NCBI GenBank assembly: GCA_036365145.1
Contig: JAEOAD010002231.1
Location: 1,426,001 to 1,490,000 of the forward strand
Direction of reading: 5' to 3'
DNA from: Orientallactaga sibirica
Taxonomy: Eukaryota > Chordata > Mammalia > Rodentia > Dipodidae
Length of the DNA stretch: 64,000 nucleotides
The translations under genes and the position numbers were made by a program. Positions 32,931 through 44,527 of this stretch are shown piece by piece (position 1 is the stretch's first letter; each line of letters starts with the position of its first letter). The notes beneath the pieces were generated by a model, which ran no database searches, was not told the DNA's origin, and saw only the letters and a list, made by a program, of their open reading frames with translations.

Positions 32931-34261
32931 CGTGTGGTCACATGCATTGTTGAGCTTTCCCAGTTGGAGTTGGGTTCCACCATTATTGTTGTCATGCCAC
33001 GGGGTGGGGGTGGGGTTAACCTAAAGTTGTTTTAAAACACAAAAGGATATATAAAAAGCAGTATGTTATTTCATTAGGAGTATTTGAACTGGCAATGTGC
33101 TCTTCAGAATATAGACAGTCATTTGAGTTTAGAATAATTGGTTGAATATCCGGTGGAAACTGGTTTTGAAGGTTTGTGAGAGTTTACATGTGGAGGACAA
33201 GACAGGAAGTAGTGACGAGGATGAAGTTCTATAAAATACCAGGTGGAACTTGCATCGAAGAGAGTTCTTCCTGGGGCTTGTGGGGTTTGCTTACGTGGCT
33301 GAGCAAAGATGATATATCAGTGCTTCATTATTAACCATTTTAATATAATAAACGGAAAATTGTTTGCAGTTCCACTCAGAGGTTCCCCTTTTTCTTCTCT
33401 CTGCCATGCTTTGTTTTGTTTTCCTTCTTGAGTTCTAATACCTGAAAGATTTTATTCTCGTCACACCGCATCATGGCCTTCCTGTGAGCAGTTATACTGT
33501 CTGCAGGCAAACAGAGGCCAGTTTGTGTTCAATTGGCCAGCTGGCCATCTTGTGGCTGGTTTTCTTTAGGCTGGGTAAGGAAGAAGTCGACTCAAGGAGC
33601 TTTAATGACAAATACTTTTTGAGGTGCTATTCACATTGGGATAGGGTTGAAGGTCTAAATGAAGCTCCCCTCTCTCCCCACCTAGCAAAAAAGTGAAAGT
33701 TCCTTGGAGCCAGCCCACAGGGTGAGGGTGAGTGAGGAGAGCTGCAGGAATAGCTCTCCAAGGATCTAAGCAGGTCAGGCCATGATGGCCTCGGAATGGA
33801 TAATTACCTGCACTGGATGGCTGGAGCAGGGCTACAAGCCTCCACTTGCCTAAAATCTCTCTCGTGCTGGCAGTCCATTGAAGTGTCAGCCTACTTGCCC
33901 CCGGTTCCCACCGGTAGAGGCCCTTTAAAGACTCAAAGTAAGGCTTGTTGCCCATAGGCACTTGTTCAAGCCTGTGGGACGGTGTCTAAATGAACATTCT
34001 GGTGAGTAGACATCATTTTCTCTGTGAGTGAGACCACCCCTCTGCAACACAAACACCCTCACCCTTCTCTCTCTTGCCATCAAAATCCTACCTGGGAGGG
34101 ACCTGCTTATCAGGCCCATCCCCAGAACACATGGAGTCAGTCTTCATGTGAGTGGAAGCCGCTGTCTTTTTGTCTCCAGTCACTTTTCCCTCTTTAGACT
34201 AAACATTCTTCCTTTTAAGCCTCTGGTTTCCAAACCTTACAACTGTGGTTCTCCCTTCTTA
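32931..34261 (+). other. Intronic sequence without recognised elements
   Basis: Unique sequence of about 1.3 kb. The 119-codon antisense ORF at 33602-33961 shows no domain I recognise and is treated as chance. Confidence 0.45.
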
Positions 34262-34276
34262 TTGCATCTCCTTTTT

Positions 34277-34427
34277 AAAAATTTTTTTTTTTTTGACATA
34301 GCGTCTCTCTAGCTCAGGCTGACCTGCAATTCACTATGTAGTCTCAGGGTGGCCTCGAACTCAAAGCGATCCTCCTACCTCTGCCTTCCAAGTGCTGGGA
34401 TTAAAGGCATGCACCACCACACCTGGC
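34277..34427 (-). repeat. B1 SINE with target-site duplication
   Basis: Complete antisense B1 with a T-rich start. TCTCCTTTTT is found on both sides (34267-34276 and 34432-34441). Confidence 0.94.
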
Positions 34428-34839
34428 ACATTCTCCTTTTTGTCTCAGTAAAAGCTAGCCTTCCATGACTATCCTGAGCACCTCAAGGTAGGGCTATAGT
34501 GTCTCTCATCTGGAATTGGAGTCCTATTAATGCAGCCACAGATTTAGAGTTTTAATGACCTCTTGACATCAGGGCTCAACATAAAGTTTAGACAACTGAA
34601 ACTCCTGTCTTCCTCTGACATGCTGGCTGATGTTTAAACATATCACTTGTAAAGTTTCATAGTAATCTATATTGATGATCCCCTTCTCGATGTCACTTGG
34701 TCGTTTTCATCATTTTGGGATAAATTGTTCCAGTGTCACTTAATTGTCCTCATTTTGTCATATCTGCACCCTCTGCAATCATTGATTAAATGGCATGTGC
34801 AGGCAGGGCTATGAACAGACATAGAAGATCATGAAGCAA
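34428..34839 (+). other. Intronic sequence without recognised elements
   Basis: Unique DNA between a B1 and a MIR. Nothing recognised. Confidence 0.4.
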
Positions 34840-35000
34840 GATACCTAGATGGTGTTGGGATGGATCTACTTTGTAACCTTAGAAAATCTGCCTAACTGCC
34901 TAGGCGCCCCACTTTTTTCCTCTATAAAATATGTTACCACCTTCACCATATAGGATGACACATTAACTATGTTAACTCATCAGCAGGTGCCCAGCACATC
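34840..35000 (+). repeat. MIR element fragment
   Basis: Sense MIR-like order: TTTGTAACCTTAGAAAATCTG, TTTTTTCCTCTATAAAATATG, TTAACTCATCAGCAGGTGCC and CAGCACATCATAG. Confidence 0.62.
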
Positions 35001-35020
35001 ATAGTGGTCAAGTATTCTCT

Positions 35021-35056
<36 letters not shown>

Positions 35057-35077
35057 TTTTTTTTTTTTTTTTTTTTT
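35021..35077. repeat. (TTTC)n and poly-T tract
   Basis: About eight TTTC units followed by roughly 22 T residues. Confidence 0.93.
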
Positions 35078-35089
35078 AAAGATTTTTGT

Positions 35090-35507
35090 AAGTTATTTTA
35101 TTATTGAAGGGAATTTATTTATTTCCATTAGCAGGTTGACAGAGTCAAGAAACCCGGTAGCTGCTCAGTCAGAGGCTGGAGGCCTCAGCAGTCCCAATCC
35201 AGCACTGAAGGCCTGGAGGCTTCCTGGAGAGACGCTGCTCTTCAGTCCACCCTGGTCTTCAGTCCACACTGCAACACCAAGCAGCTAGTAGCACCGGCAG
35301 CCAGGTGAGAGAGAGCCTTTCTTCCCTCCTTTATCAACCAGCCCCCCTCCTGGGCCACCCACTCTGGGCCGCCCACTCTGGGGAAGGGCTCAACCTGGGG
35401 AAGGATTCTTCCTTTAGTTAATCCTTCCTAGAGGGTCAGAGACACACTTATGAGGAATGTCTGTGGATTCCTAAACAAATGTTGACACAAACTTAACCAT
35501 CACAATT
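35090..35507. repeat. Medium-reiteration rodent repeat, family uncertain
   Basis: Phrases such as GGCCTCAGCAGTCCCAATCC, AAGGCCTGGAGGCTTCCTGG and CTTCAGTCCA recur in rodent genomes. It contains a local duplication of GGGCC(A/G)CCCACTCTGG (35352-35382) and ends AACTTAACCATCACAA. I recall related sequence under RMER-type names but cannot fix the family. Confidence 0.5.
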
Positions 35508-35661
35508 TTATTCTTATTTATTTATTGGTTAGAGACAGAGAGAGGGAGAGAATGGGCCATCTCTAGCCACTGCAGAACTCCCCATGTGCCTCTTGTACAT
35601 CTTATTATTTGGAGAATCGGACCAGGGTTTTGGAATCATAAGAAAGCCATCTTCCAGCCCT
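35508..35661 (-). repeat. B2-like SINE, internally deleted
   Basis: Antisense copy with a tail, GA-rich part and shortened body and head (CTCTAGCCACTGCAGAACTCC ... GAAAGCCATCTTCCAGCCC). The phrase TTTTGGAATCATAAGAAAG appears again just downstream (35682-35699) as a small local duplication. Confidence 0.85.
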
Positions 35662-36090
35662 CTCTTATTTATTTTTGATTTTGGAATCATAGAAAGTTTA
35701 ATTCCTCATGTATATGTCTAGAAATATCCAAATAACTGTCATACTCATCAGGTTCACAGATCTTCTCTTTTGTAGAATGGAAGGCTAGTTTTTTTGACTG
35801 CTTTCCTGTGTCCCATCTTACTGTACCCTTTAACTCTATAAATAAAGCAACCTTCTTTCATTGCAGTAGATTAATTTATGAGTTGATAATTACGAAGAAT
35901 GGTGATGTAGATGGGCAGGAGAATGATGGCTGCCTTCAACAGGGGAGGACTACGAGTGTGGTAGTACAGAGAGGAGGTAGGCTTATTGTTTTTTTTTCCA
36001 CCAAGAACAAAATAGTGCAGACACATAGTCTTTTATCTATAAATTTGCCACTGAAAGACATCTTAAAACAGAGAGTTAAAAAACAAAAAC
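35662..36090 (+). other. Intronic sequence without recognised elements
   Basis: Unique AT-rich sequence; nothing recognised. Confidence 0.4.
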
Positions 36091-36305
36091 AGGGGGCTAG
36101 AGAGATAGCTCAGCCATTAAGGCACTTACCTACAAAGCCTAACAACCTGGGTTCAATTTCCCCAGTACCCAGTTAAAGCCAGACGCACACAGTGGTGTAT
36201 GCATCTGGAGTTCATTTGTGGCAACTAGAGGCCATGGTGCACTTATTCTCATTTCCTCTCTCTCCTCTGCTTGCAAATAAATCAATAAAAATATTAAAAA
36301 AAAAC
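36091..36305 (+). repeat. B2-like tRNA-derived SINE
   Basis: Sense copy, head GGGGGCTAGAGAGATAGCTC, tail GCAAATAAATCAATAAAAAT. Confidence 0.92.
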
Positions 36306-36484
36306 TAAAACAAATTCAGCAGCAAAATCCAATCCAAATTGATGTGAAGTTACTTATGATTTTATTCCACTGGTTATGAGAACTCATGCACTTTGCTCCA
36401 AAAATACAAATATATTTGATGATAAAGTGCTGGCCTAGAACCCACTAGAGGCAGTGCATATGTGTCATGTGACTCCTTTTATTT

Positions 36485-36797
36485 TGTGAGTGTGGCCTAT
36501 GCATGCTTGCGTGTATGTGTGTGTTTACATGTATGCAAGTGCATATGTCCATGAGCATGACATTGTCATGCTCAGGTACACCACCTACCTCTTTTTGAGA
36601 CAGCTTCTCATTGGTCTGGAATTGAATCAGGCTAGACTGGCTGGTGAGAGAGCTCCAGGTACAGGCCTGTCTTTGTCTTCCCACTACTGGGATCACAGGA
36701 GTGTGCTGCCATGTCCAGCATTTGTGTGGGGACTACGGAGTAAACTCAGGTCCTTAAGGAAGCCCTTTGCTGACAACTACGCCACCAGCCCCGTGTT
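36485..36797 (-). repeat. B4-like composite SINE
   Basis: Antisense: a TG-rich end (36485-36560), then a B1-like half (TTTTTGAGACAGCTTCTCATTGG ... CACTACTGGGATCACAGG), then an ID-like half (TCCTTAAGGAAGCCCTTTGC ... CCACCAGCCCC). This is the B4 order. Confidence 0.75.
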
Positions 36798-36999
36798 AGC
36801 TTTCCAAGACTTGAAAATTTAAGTTACTTGTTATATGGCTTAAATGGGTGTCAGATGAGAGGCTATAGACCTACACTAGATAAGCATATTGACATGGCAA
36901 ATATCAATGTTATTTATGGAGGACTTCCCTGTACATTTGAGATTAAAATGAGATGATTATCCTGTGTGATGATGGGTCAGACACAGATCATTATTTTTT

Positions 37000-37207
37000 T
37001 AAACATAAAATAGAATAATTTATTTACTTGTTAGCAAGGAAAAAGAGACAGAGAGAATGGGAACACCAGGGTCTCCAGTCATTGCAAAAGTACTCCAGAT
37101 ACATGTGCCACTTTGTGCATCTGGCTTTATGTGGATACTGGGGAATTGAACTAGGTAGTTAAGCTTTTCAGGCAAGTGCGTTAACCCCTGAGCCATCTCT
37201 CCAGCCC
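37000..37207 (-). repeat. B2-like SINE, left arm of an inverted pair
   Basis: Antisense full copy whose 5' head ends at 37207, 23 bases from the head of the sense copy starting at 37231. Confidence 0.93.
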
Positions 37208-37230
37208 AAAAAGTTAACAATAACAAAAAA

Positions 37231-37456
37231 GGGGGCTGGAGAGATGGCATAGCAGGTAAGCGCTTGCCTGTGAAGCCTAAGAACCTCAGTTCAAGGCTCA
37301 ATTCCCCAGGACCCACATAAGCCAGATGCACAAAGTGGCATATAAATCTGGAGTTCGTTTGCAGTGGCTGGAGGCCCTAGCATGCCCATTCTCTCTCTAT
37401 CTATCTACATCTCTCTCTCTGTCTGTAGCTCTTAAATAAATAAACAATAAAAAGTG
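37231..37456 (+). repeat. B2-like SINE, right arm of an inverted pair
   Basis: Sense full copy (GGGGGCTGGAGAGATGGCAT ... TCTTAAATAAATAAACAATAAAA). With the copy at 37000-37207 it makes a head-to-head inverted repeat of roughly 200-base arms. Confidence 0.94.
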
Positions 37457-37457
37457 A

Positions 37458-37526
37458 AAGTATGGGCACACTGAGGTCTCCTGCTACTACAAATGCACTC
37501 CAGATGTGTGTGCCACTTTGGGCAAT
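37458..37526 (-). repeat. B2-like SINE remnant
   Basis: ATGGGCACACTGAGGTCTCC ... CACTCCAGATGTGTGTGCC matches the antisense body only; head and tail are missing. Confidence 0.65.
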
Positions 37527-37840
37527 AGATCGTTCTTGATGGGGACCTGGAGTGCTGTGAAATTTCTTAACAAGGATGCCAGAGCTTGTTATGTGGGAAG
37601 CTAGGCATCTAAGGTCCCTTCCAGCCCTGCATTGTTAGCCTAGACAGTTGGTTTGGTCACGCTAGGTAAGCTGCAAGAGAGATTATTTTGGAGAATGAGG
37701 CCACAGCCCATTCTGAGAATCAGGGCAGAAGCTGGCCATGGGTACCCAACTGTAAAATATGGCCCCTTCCTGAGGAGGAGCCTGTGTTTGTTTTATATGG
37801 ATTACTTAAGTCCCTCAACTACATTGCCACCTTCAAGGGT

Positions 37841-38013
37841 TTTGTTGTTGTTGTTTGTTGTTTGTTTCGTTTTCTTCAAGATAGGGTCTCACTGTAGCCC
37901 AGGCTGACCTGGAATTCACTGTGTAGTCTCAGGGTGGCCTCGAACTCATGGCGATCCTCCTACCTCTGCCTCCTGATTGCTGGGATTAAAGGTGTGTGCC
38001 ACCATGCCCAGCC
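37841..38013 (-). repeat. B1 SINE with (TTG)n tail
   Basis: Complete antisense B1 whose tail appears as a TTG/TTTG repeat at 37841-37870. Confidence 0.95.
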
Positions 38014-38845
38014 ATCTTAAAGTTTTAATAGTAGTTGTCTGATAAAATTTAAAGGTCAATTCTACTTAGCAGTTCAGAAAGTCCCACATGGGGTCTGCTG
38101 AAAACTCTGTATAGATTGAGGTCTGAAGACCTGTGGTTTTTTTTGTTGTTGTTGTTGTTTGTTTGTTTGTTTTTTAAACTAATCCATCCAGGAGTGTCTG
38201 ATGGATGCACATTCCATGAGCATTCCAGACCACTCTTCATGGAGAGGCATGGGGGGGGGGCGGGAACCTATGGGTCTCAAAGCATTTTTGGGAGACCTTC
38301 CTAAATTACTCCAGAGGGCTGCACATTCACGAGAACAGAGAAGAAGCAAGAGTGAATAACTGAGACTCCATCAAAGAGTGGCCTTTTGGGAATTGTGCTT
38401 AAAGACATGGGTAAGATGGCGGTCACACGGGATCACAGTGCTGGCTAGAAAGCACAGCTAACCCTCCCCCCATTGTTTCAAATGGTGGGTGGGCTGCAGC
38501 GCTGATAGGGAGAACTAAGACAGTCTTGTCCACCAGCCTACTTGGTGACAGTGAGCTCGCTTGGAATCCAGGCACCTTTCCCGCTAAGGGGAGCCAGTCT
38601 ACGCTTAGATGCTTCCAGGTCCCGAATTGGCTCATCCTAGTGCAGTGAAGCTTTGAACTTGTATTTGCACTTTCTCTTCAAGTGGCCCTGGATCCCAGCA
38701 CTGTCAGAGTATAGACCGAAGTAGGAAGAATCAGCCCTAGTTTTCTGTGTGGTGTGTGAAATTCTGTGCAAGCCAAGTCTGCACTTTTTTTTTTTAAACT
38801 GGGAACATTTTACATTTTAGCCTGTTTATTAATAGTATGTTTTTA
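38014..38845 (+). other. Intronic sequence with a GTT/GTTT tract and G run
   Basis: Mostly unique. A (GTT)n(GTTT)n stretch lies at 38143-38171 and a G run at 38250-38259. A T run at 38788-38797 precedes the next B1. No repeat family or exon was recognised. Confidence 0.45.
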
Positions 38846-38992
38846 GAAAAAATTTTTTGAGGTAGGGTCTTGGTCTAGCTCAGGCTGACCTAGAATTCAC
38901 TCTGTAGTCCCAGGGTGGCCTCCAATTCATGGTGATCTTCCTATCTCTACCTGACCTCTACCTCTCAAATGCTGGAATGAAAGGCCTGGATG
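38846..38992 (-). repeat. B1 SINE
   Basis: Antisense B1 (TTTTTTGAGGTAGGGTCTTGG ... AAATGCTGGAATGAAAGGCC), somewhat diverged, with a short internal repeat CTCTACCTGACCTCTACCTC. It is directly followed by a B2-like SINE. Confidence 0.9.
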
Positions 38993-38998
38993 ATTTTA

Positions 38999-39206
38999 GA
39001 AATTTTGTTTATTTATTTATGACAAAGAGGAAAGAGAGAGAGATATAATATAAATGGGCACAGCATGGTCTTTTGCTGCTGCAAACGAAACTCCAGATGC
39101 ATGCACCACTTTGTGCGTCTGACTTTATGTGGGTCCTCGGGAATGGAACCTGGGCTGGCAGGCTTTACACACAAGTGTTTTTAACCACTGAGCCATTTCC
39201 CCAAAC
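38999..39206 (-). repeat. B2-like tRNA-derived SINE
   Basis: Antisense copy, tail next to the B1 end. The head ends CTGAGCCATTTCCCCAAACC. Confidence 0.92.
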
Positions 39207-39399
39207 CAAGAGATACATTTTACATCACATGATAAGCCTAAAAAGGCAGGATTCCAACCTAGAATTTTAGCCTGCAAAAAATTTAAAGTTTGTTTATGTT
39301 CCCAAAAAGCCCATGTCTCATAGAAGCCGTAATTGCTACTTATAGCATATATTGGCTTGTCTCTGATTATCACCTGCAACAAAGGATAATGCGTGGTTT

Positions 39400-39751
39400 T
39401 TTTGTGTTAATGTGTACGTTTGTACATGTGTATGTATATGTGTATATGCAGGTGCATGTGCCTATAGAGGCCAGAGGTCAATATTGGTGGTCTTCCTCAG
39501 TCACACTCCACCTTATTTTCTGAAACATGGTCCGCCGCTGAACTTGGAGCTCACTGCTTCACTTAGACTTGCTAGGCAACAAGCTCCAGGGAGTCCCTGT
39601 GTCCACCCCACTCCCAGCTCTGGGATTACAGGCATGGGCCATCATGGCTACATGCCTTCATGGCATTTTTCCATGAGTCCTGGGGTCCAGACTCGGGTCC
39701 TCGTGCTTGCAAGGATAGCACTGCACCCACTCAGCCATCTCCCCAGCCCCT
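39400..39751 (-). repeat. B4-like composite SINE
   Basis: Antisense: TG-rich end (39410-39460), CCTATAGAGGCCAGAGGTCA, a B1-like part (CAGCTCTGGGATTACAGGC) and an ID-like part ending ACTCAGCCATCTCCCCAGCCCC. The overlapping ORF at 39412-39846 is derived from this repeat. Confidence 0.78.
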
Positions 39752-40489
39752 GGGCTGACTTTTCAACAATCTCTGTGTCAAACCACATGGGCAGCTTGTG
39801 GATATTGACTTTGATGCAATTGCCTGAGATCTCACAGTATTTCTAAATGAGTTCCCTGAAGCCAAGATTGTGTACAGGGAAGGGTACACATGGAAGGGTA
39901 TTTTTGTGGTGACCTCTTGCATAATTGCAGGGCATTATGCAAACTTTCTTGAGTAGAATAAATTAAAATATTTCTCTTAAACCGTCACCACACCACTACC
40001 ATGGCAAAGTTTAATATTGTTTAAGGCAAATAAATATGGAGACTTCAATTTTTTGCTCTTCTCTGGAAGCAACTTGAGAATGAAGAGAGCATGTTATTTC
40101 TACTTAGCAGCACACTGATGGGCCAGGCTTATAATGAGCTGTAACCAGCTGATGATGACACGACGACACGTTGGTAGCACAGAGCCATGACTGACCAGCT
40201 CCATGAGATAGCTTCTTGGGGCTTGAAGGGTCTCTAGTCAGAGTTATTTGGGCACACATTGATGAGCCAGCTGTTGAGTGGCTTGATGATGAAGAGTCAG
40301 ATTAACAGGCTTCACAGTTAGTTCAGGACACCGGCAATACAGCCTGTCCTTCCTCTTTTTTCATCTTAAATATTCCAACTGCCACTTCGAAAGTCCTTGT
40401 GTGAAGGGGGAGGTTTGAGGGGCTATTTTCATTCATCCTGGAGCTCAAAGGGAAGTGGATGAAGCACTATATATTTTTTAGTGTTTTGT
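39752..40489 (+). other. Intronic sequence without recognised elements
   Basis: Unique sequence with a GATGATGACACGACGACACG phrase near 40151-40170. No known element. Confidence 0.45.
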
Positions 40490-40701
40490 TATTTTTTTTA
40501 TTTATTTGGAAGAGAGAAAGAAAGAGAGAAGTAGATATATATAGAGAGAATGGGCACTGCAGGGCCTCTAGCCACTGCAAAGAAACAACAAACAAATGCA
40601 CCACCTTGTGCATCTGGTTCTACATGGATCCTGGGGACTCGAACCTGGGTCCTTTGGCTTCACAGACAAACGCCTTAACCACTGAGCCATCTCTCTAGCT
40701 C
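40490..40701 (-). repeat. B2-like tRNA-derived SINE
   Basis: Antisense full copy; body GCAGGGCCTCTAGCCACTGC, head end CTGAGCCATCTCTCTAGC. Confidence 0.93.
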
Positions 40702-41137
40702 AAGTATTTTTTTTTTTTTTTGATAAGTGATCATTGGTACTGAAGAAGTTATGGGAGAAAAGATGAAATGGGAACTATATTGAAAACCTTAATGACTGTT
40801 GACTCTGTGAATAGCTTTGCTGTCCATCATATGGCTGAAGAGGACATGCGTCTTTCCTCAGTACATGCCATTTATAACCAATACTGCAGGTACACTAAGA
40901 CAACAGCTCTGAAATATACAGTGGGGTTCCTAAGTAGATTTACAATGAGATTTCCTCTGCTAAATATCCAACATCTGTATCAGAGTTTCTGTGCCCTAGG
41001 ATCTGGAGCCTGCTTTCTCTAAATAGATAGTATAAGGATGTTTGAACTTAAACAATTAGAATAACAAGGTCTGACCTTGTTGATTGGAAACCTGAAGAAT
41101 GAAAGGAACAAGCGTAGGTACTTTGTTTGGTTTTGAA
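40702..41137 (+). other. Intronic sequence without recognised elements
   Basis: Begins with a T run (40709-40722), then unique sequence. Confidence 0.4.
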
Positions 41138-41272
41138 ATTTTTGAGACAAGGTGCTATATATCCCAGGCTGGCCTCATTCTCAATGTGTACCTGTTGGTG
41201 ACCTTGAATGTCTGATCCTCCTGCCTCTGCTTCCTGAGTGTTGGGATTACAGGCATGGATGACCACCCTAGG
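41138..41272 (-). repeat. Old B1 SINE
   Basis: Antisense, diverged B1 (TTTTTGAGACAAGGTGCTATA ... GTGTTGGGATTACAGGCATG). Confidence 0.8.
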
Positions 41273-42439
41273 TTTACCATAAGTGGTTTTGTTGATGGCT
41301 TCTTAAGTAGAACATCTTGGCAAGCATTTTGTTCGCTATGTAGAATTTTCTCAGAATAAAATGTGTTGTTTTACTTGGATTGTTCTCTTCTGCCTTTCAA
41401 TTATTCATAAAGAACTTTTTTTTCTAAAGAACTTGCTTTAATTGCAATCCACACAAGGTCTGAACTTCTAACTATTTCTTACAAGAAAAATTATGACTCT
41501 GAGGCTTAGAGAAACTATGATTTAGTGATTTTTTTCCTCCTAAAATTGTAATTTTCTTTGGAATTGCAATGTTCCTGGAATGTTAGAGACAAGGGGAACG
41601 TGGTAACTGGCTGCTGGTTCTTGGGAAGGGAAAGGATTTGTATTTTTTGCCTCCCATTTAGTTGGTTGGCTGACAATAAGAATAAGTTTTATCTAGACTA
41701 GGACTAGCTGGTACATTTTGAAGCAGCAGCAGTCTGGAGCTGACCAGAGGTCCATCTGATCAGAAAGGCTGAAGTGGCCAGAACCTCCCAGAGGTAAAGC
41801 AGTCTTGTAAGCTTCCAGCTTAACAGCACGAGGACTGAAGAAAGAATAGGACCACAGGGAAGTCTTGGTCTAGCTTTGAGTGTTAGAAGAGTGTGAAGAT
41901 AGCATCCAGTAGACATGCTAGAGACTTATCTAGCTGTATTTTCCAGAGTGAAAGTAGTGCCCTATGATTTGGAAAGCAGTATTTTATTTTGTCTGTCATA
42001 ATATTTATTTTATGGCTACAAACAAGCGTGATAGACATTCTAATGAGTTTCTTTTCCTCTTTCAGTACTGAAGCAACAACAAAGTAAATAAAACAAGCTC
42101 ATGCCAACACATGGTCTTAACACTCTAAAGAGATGATAACTCTCCTCATTCTCCAGCCTTTTCTAGTCTGTGCTCTTACACACACTGTGCATATTTTTTT
42201 TGGTGATCCTACATAGTTAGGATGGTAATATTCAACAGGATAGGACTGATGAGCCTCTCACTAAATGCAGGTACTGAACTTAACTCTGTATGAGGGCTGT
42301 AAATTCACCGTGTGCTTTAATAAATATGGGTACAGTAACTTAACTGTGTATTACAATAAGTATGAGTACTGAAACTTAATTCTGTCTTTCAACAAGTATG
42401 GGTACTGCAATTTAATTCTGTGTAGTTCTTTTCTAGTTT
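41273..42439 (+). other. Intronic sequence, includes a small degenerate tandem repeat
   Basis: Unique except for 42265-42425, where a unit of about 50 bases with the pattern AA(C/T)AAGTATGGGTACTG followed by AACTTAA(C/T)TCTGT recurs about four times. Confidence 0.55.
42265..42425. repeat. Degenerate minisatellite, about four copies
   Basis: Copies share the core TACTG-AA-CTTAA-TCTGT (42272, 42329, 42367, 42403 regions) with spacing of roughly 36 to 57 bases. Confidence 0.65.
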
Positions 42440-42517
42440 ATTTATGTTTCTATAGTATTAGGGATCAAACTAGGGACTTGCACAAGCACCTACCCCTGTG
42501 ATACATCCCCAGCCCTT
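42440..42517 (-). repeat. ID-type SINE fragment
   Basis: Antisense ID core: TAGGGATCAAACTAGGGACTTG ... TACATCCCCAGCCC. Confidence 0.72.
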
Positions 42518-42600
42518 TATTTTCAAATATAAATGAAAATATTTGACAGCTTTGAAAAAAGATGATTTTAGAATCAGCCTTAAAATAAGCAATGTCAGAT

Positions 42601-42758
42601 CTGGGCGTGGTGAGAATACTTTTAATCTGAGCACTAGGGAGGCAGAGGTAGGTGGATCACCATGAGCTCAAAGGTCAGTCTGAGACTACATCGTGACTTT
42701 CAGGTCTTCCTGGGCTAGAGCAAGACCCTGCCTTGAAAAACAAGCAAACAATCAAATA
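42601..42758 (+). repeat. B1 SINE with target-site duplication
   Basis: Sense B1 (CTGGGCGTGGTGAGAATACT ... CAAGACCCTGCCTTG). AAGCAATGTC is present at 42587-42596 and 42759-42768. Confidence 0.9.
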
Positions 42759-42860
42759 AAGCAATGTCTTCCTGAAGTGTAAAGTCTCTAACTCTTTTGA
42801 CCTTCAATTTATCCTTTGAAGGAAAAATTTTAAAGTAGAATCCTCTGTTCATTTGTTTCA

Positions 42861-43013
42861 ATTTTTTTTTGAGGCAGTGTCTCTCTCTCTCTCTAGCCCA
42901 GGCTGACCTGGAATTCACTCTGTAGCCCCAGGCTGGCCTTAAATTCACAGGGATCCTCCACCTGTCCCTCCCAAGAGCTGGAATTAAAAAGGTGCAGGAC
43001 ACTACACTTGCTT
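42861..43013 (-). repeat. B1 SINE
   Basis: Antisense B1 with a T run and CTCTCTCTCTCT insertion near its tail side, ending at GGTGCAGGACACTACAC. Confidence 0.92.
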
Positions 43014-43103
43014 GTTTGAGAATTTTAATCCCACTTTTGATTTTTTTTTTGCCATTTATTGATTTCTTACCAAATCTTTATAGGAATATATGTTGTGCAT
43101 GCA

Positions 43104-43121
43104 TATGCCCATGCACACATG

Positions 43122-43169
<48 letters not shown>

Positions 43170-43190
43170 CGCGCGCGCCCACACACACAC
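43104..43190. repeat. (CA)n microsatellite with GCGCGC interruption
   Basis: ACAC array about 43124-43166, followed by CTCGCGCGCGCCC and a second short CA run. It is an alternating purine-pyrimidine tract. Confidence 0.95.
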
Positions 43191-43319
43191 AGTTTTGGTT
43201 TGGTTTAGTTTGGTTTAGTCTTTTTGCACCCAGGCTGGTTTCCATGTCCTGGGTTGAAGTGATCCTCCCAGCTTAGCCTTCCAAGTGCTGGGCCAATAGT
43301 CATACACCACCATACACCT
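43190..43319 (-). repeat. Old B1 SINE fragment
   Basis: Antisense B1-like sequence starting with a TTTGGTTTAG tract, then CACCCAGGCTGGTTTCCATG and AAGTGCTGGGCCAATAG. Confidence 0.75.
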
Positions 43320-44527
43320 GTGGTTTCTTTTGTAATAGCAATTTTACATTTTCCACTTAAATAAGCAAGAAATGGCTACAATGGAGGGTCTGCTTAAGTA
43401 AGTTAGACGTGCCATAACACCTGCGCAGGATACCATCTGTAGTCTCATTGTGGTAGCTGGACAGGTGGGTTCAAGTGTACGGAGATAAGTAGGGAGAGCA
43501 TGACATTTATGAAAGCGGAAATTGTAAGTAATTTGCCCTCAGACACCTCCGAGAGTGCTTTTATCTTGCATGTCTCCCTCCATCTCTTCCACATCGATTC
43601 AGCTGCAGTGATCTACAGGAGTAGCCATGTTCTTATATAAGGGACTGTATCTATGACGTAAGAGGTTTGCAGGTGTTTTTCATTCTTTCAGCAGTCCTCT
43701 AAACTCAGAGGGCTTTGTTTGACAGGTCGTGAGGTCTTTCCCTCCTGAAAGACAGCCCAAAGAATTGACTTGTCAGACCCATGTTGTCCCGAAAGCCTTC
43801 CTGGTTTAGCATGCAATTCTCAGTCTGGCCTGTGCTACACTTTCTGTCCTGCCACACAGTATGGAAAAGTGACTGAGCCTCAGACTGGCTCCATGTCACC
43901 TGTCCCGGGAGCCGGCTCCAAGCCTCTCCTGGGCCTTTGTCACTCCTGTAGTAGTTTCTTACACATGACTTACAGGGCCTCTCCACACTGTACTTGAAGT
44001 TGTCCTTTATACATCACCCCCTCATTACACTATACACAGACCTTGATTTGATTGATGTGGCATCAAACACAGCAATCCTACTGCCTGTAAAGACATCTTT
44101 GCATGGCTACCCACTAAACAGAATTATATATACACAACTTAGCAAATAGTAGCATAAATGAATGGCATTTTCTCCTTAAGTGCTTAAGAAGGATAAAAAA
44201 ATCAGGAGGCTAATAGGTCAACCAACTATTAATTATAATTTATCTAATTATGATAACCCCCCCTTTCCTTCATCACATTCCATCTTGAAGTACATACCTA
44301 GAAGGCCACATTTCAGCTCATTCACTGAGTCCTGGTTAGGGGCTTAGGCGATATTTTGATTGGAGAAGTTGGCATAATTGGCTGAAATAATTTCTGAATA
44401 ATTACTAATGATATCTCGTTTTCATTGTCAAAAAATTCAAGTTGGCTTCTTACATGGATATACATATAAACTCTTTTGCAACTCAAGAAAATTTGAGCTT
44501 TAAATCCTCAGTAGAAAATGGAAGATC
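43320..44527 (+). other. Intronic sequence without recognised elements
   Basis: About 1.2 kb of unique DNA. CGAGGTCTTTCCCTC and neighbouring ORFs show no product I recognise. Confidence 0.45.

Noticed and set aside
39412..39846. 144-codon ORF
   Set aside because: Most of it is the antisense reading of a B4-like SINE.
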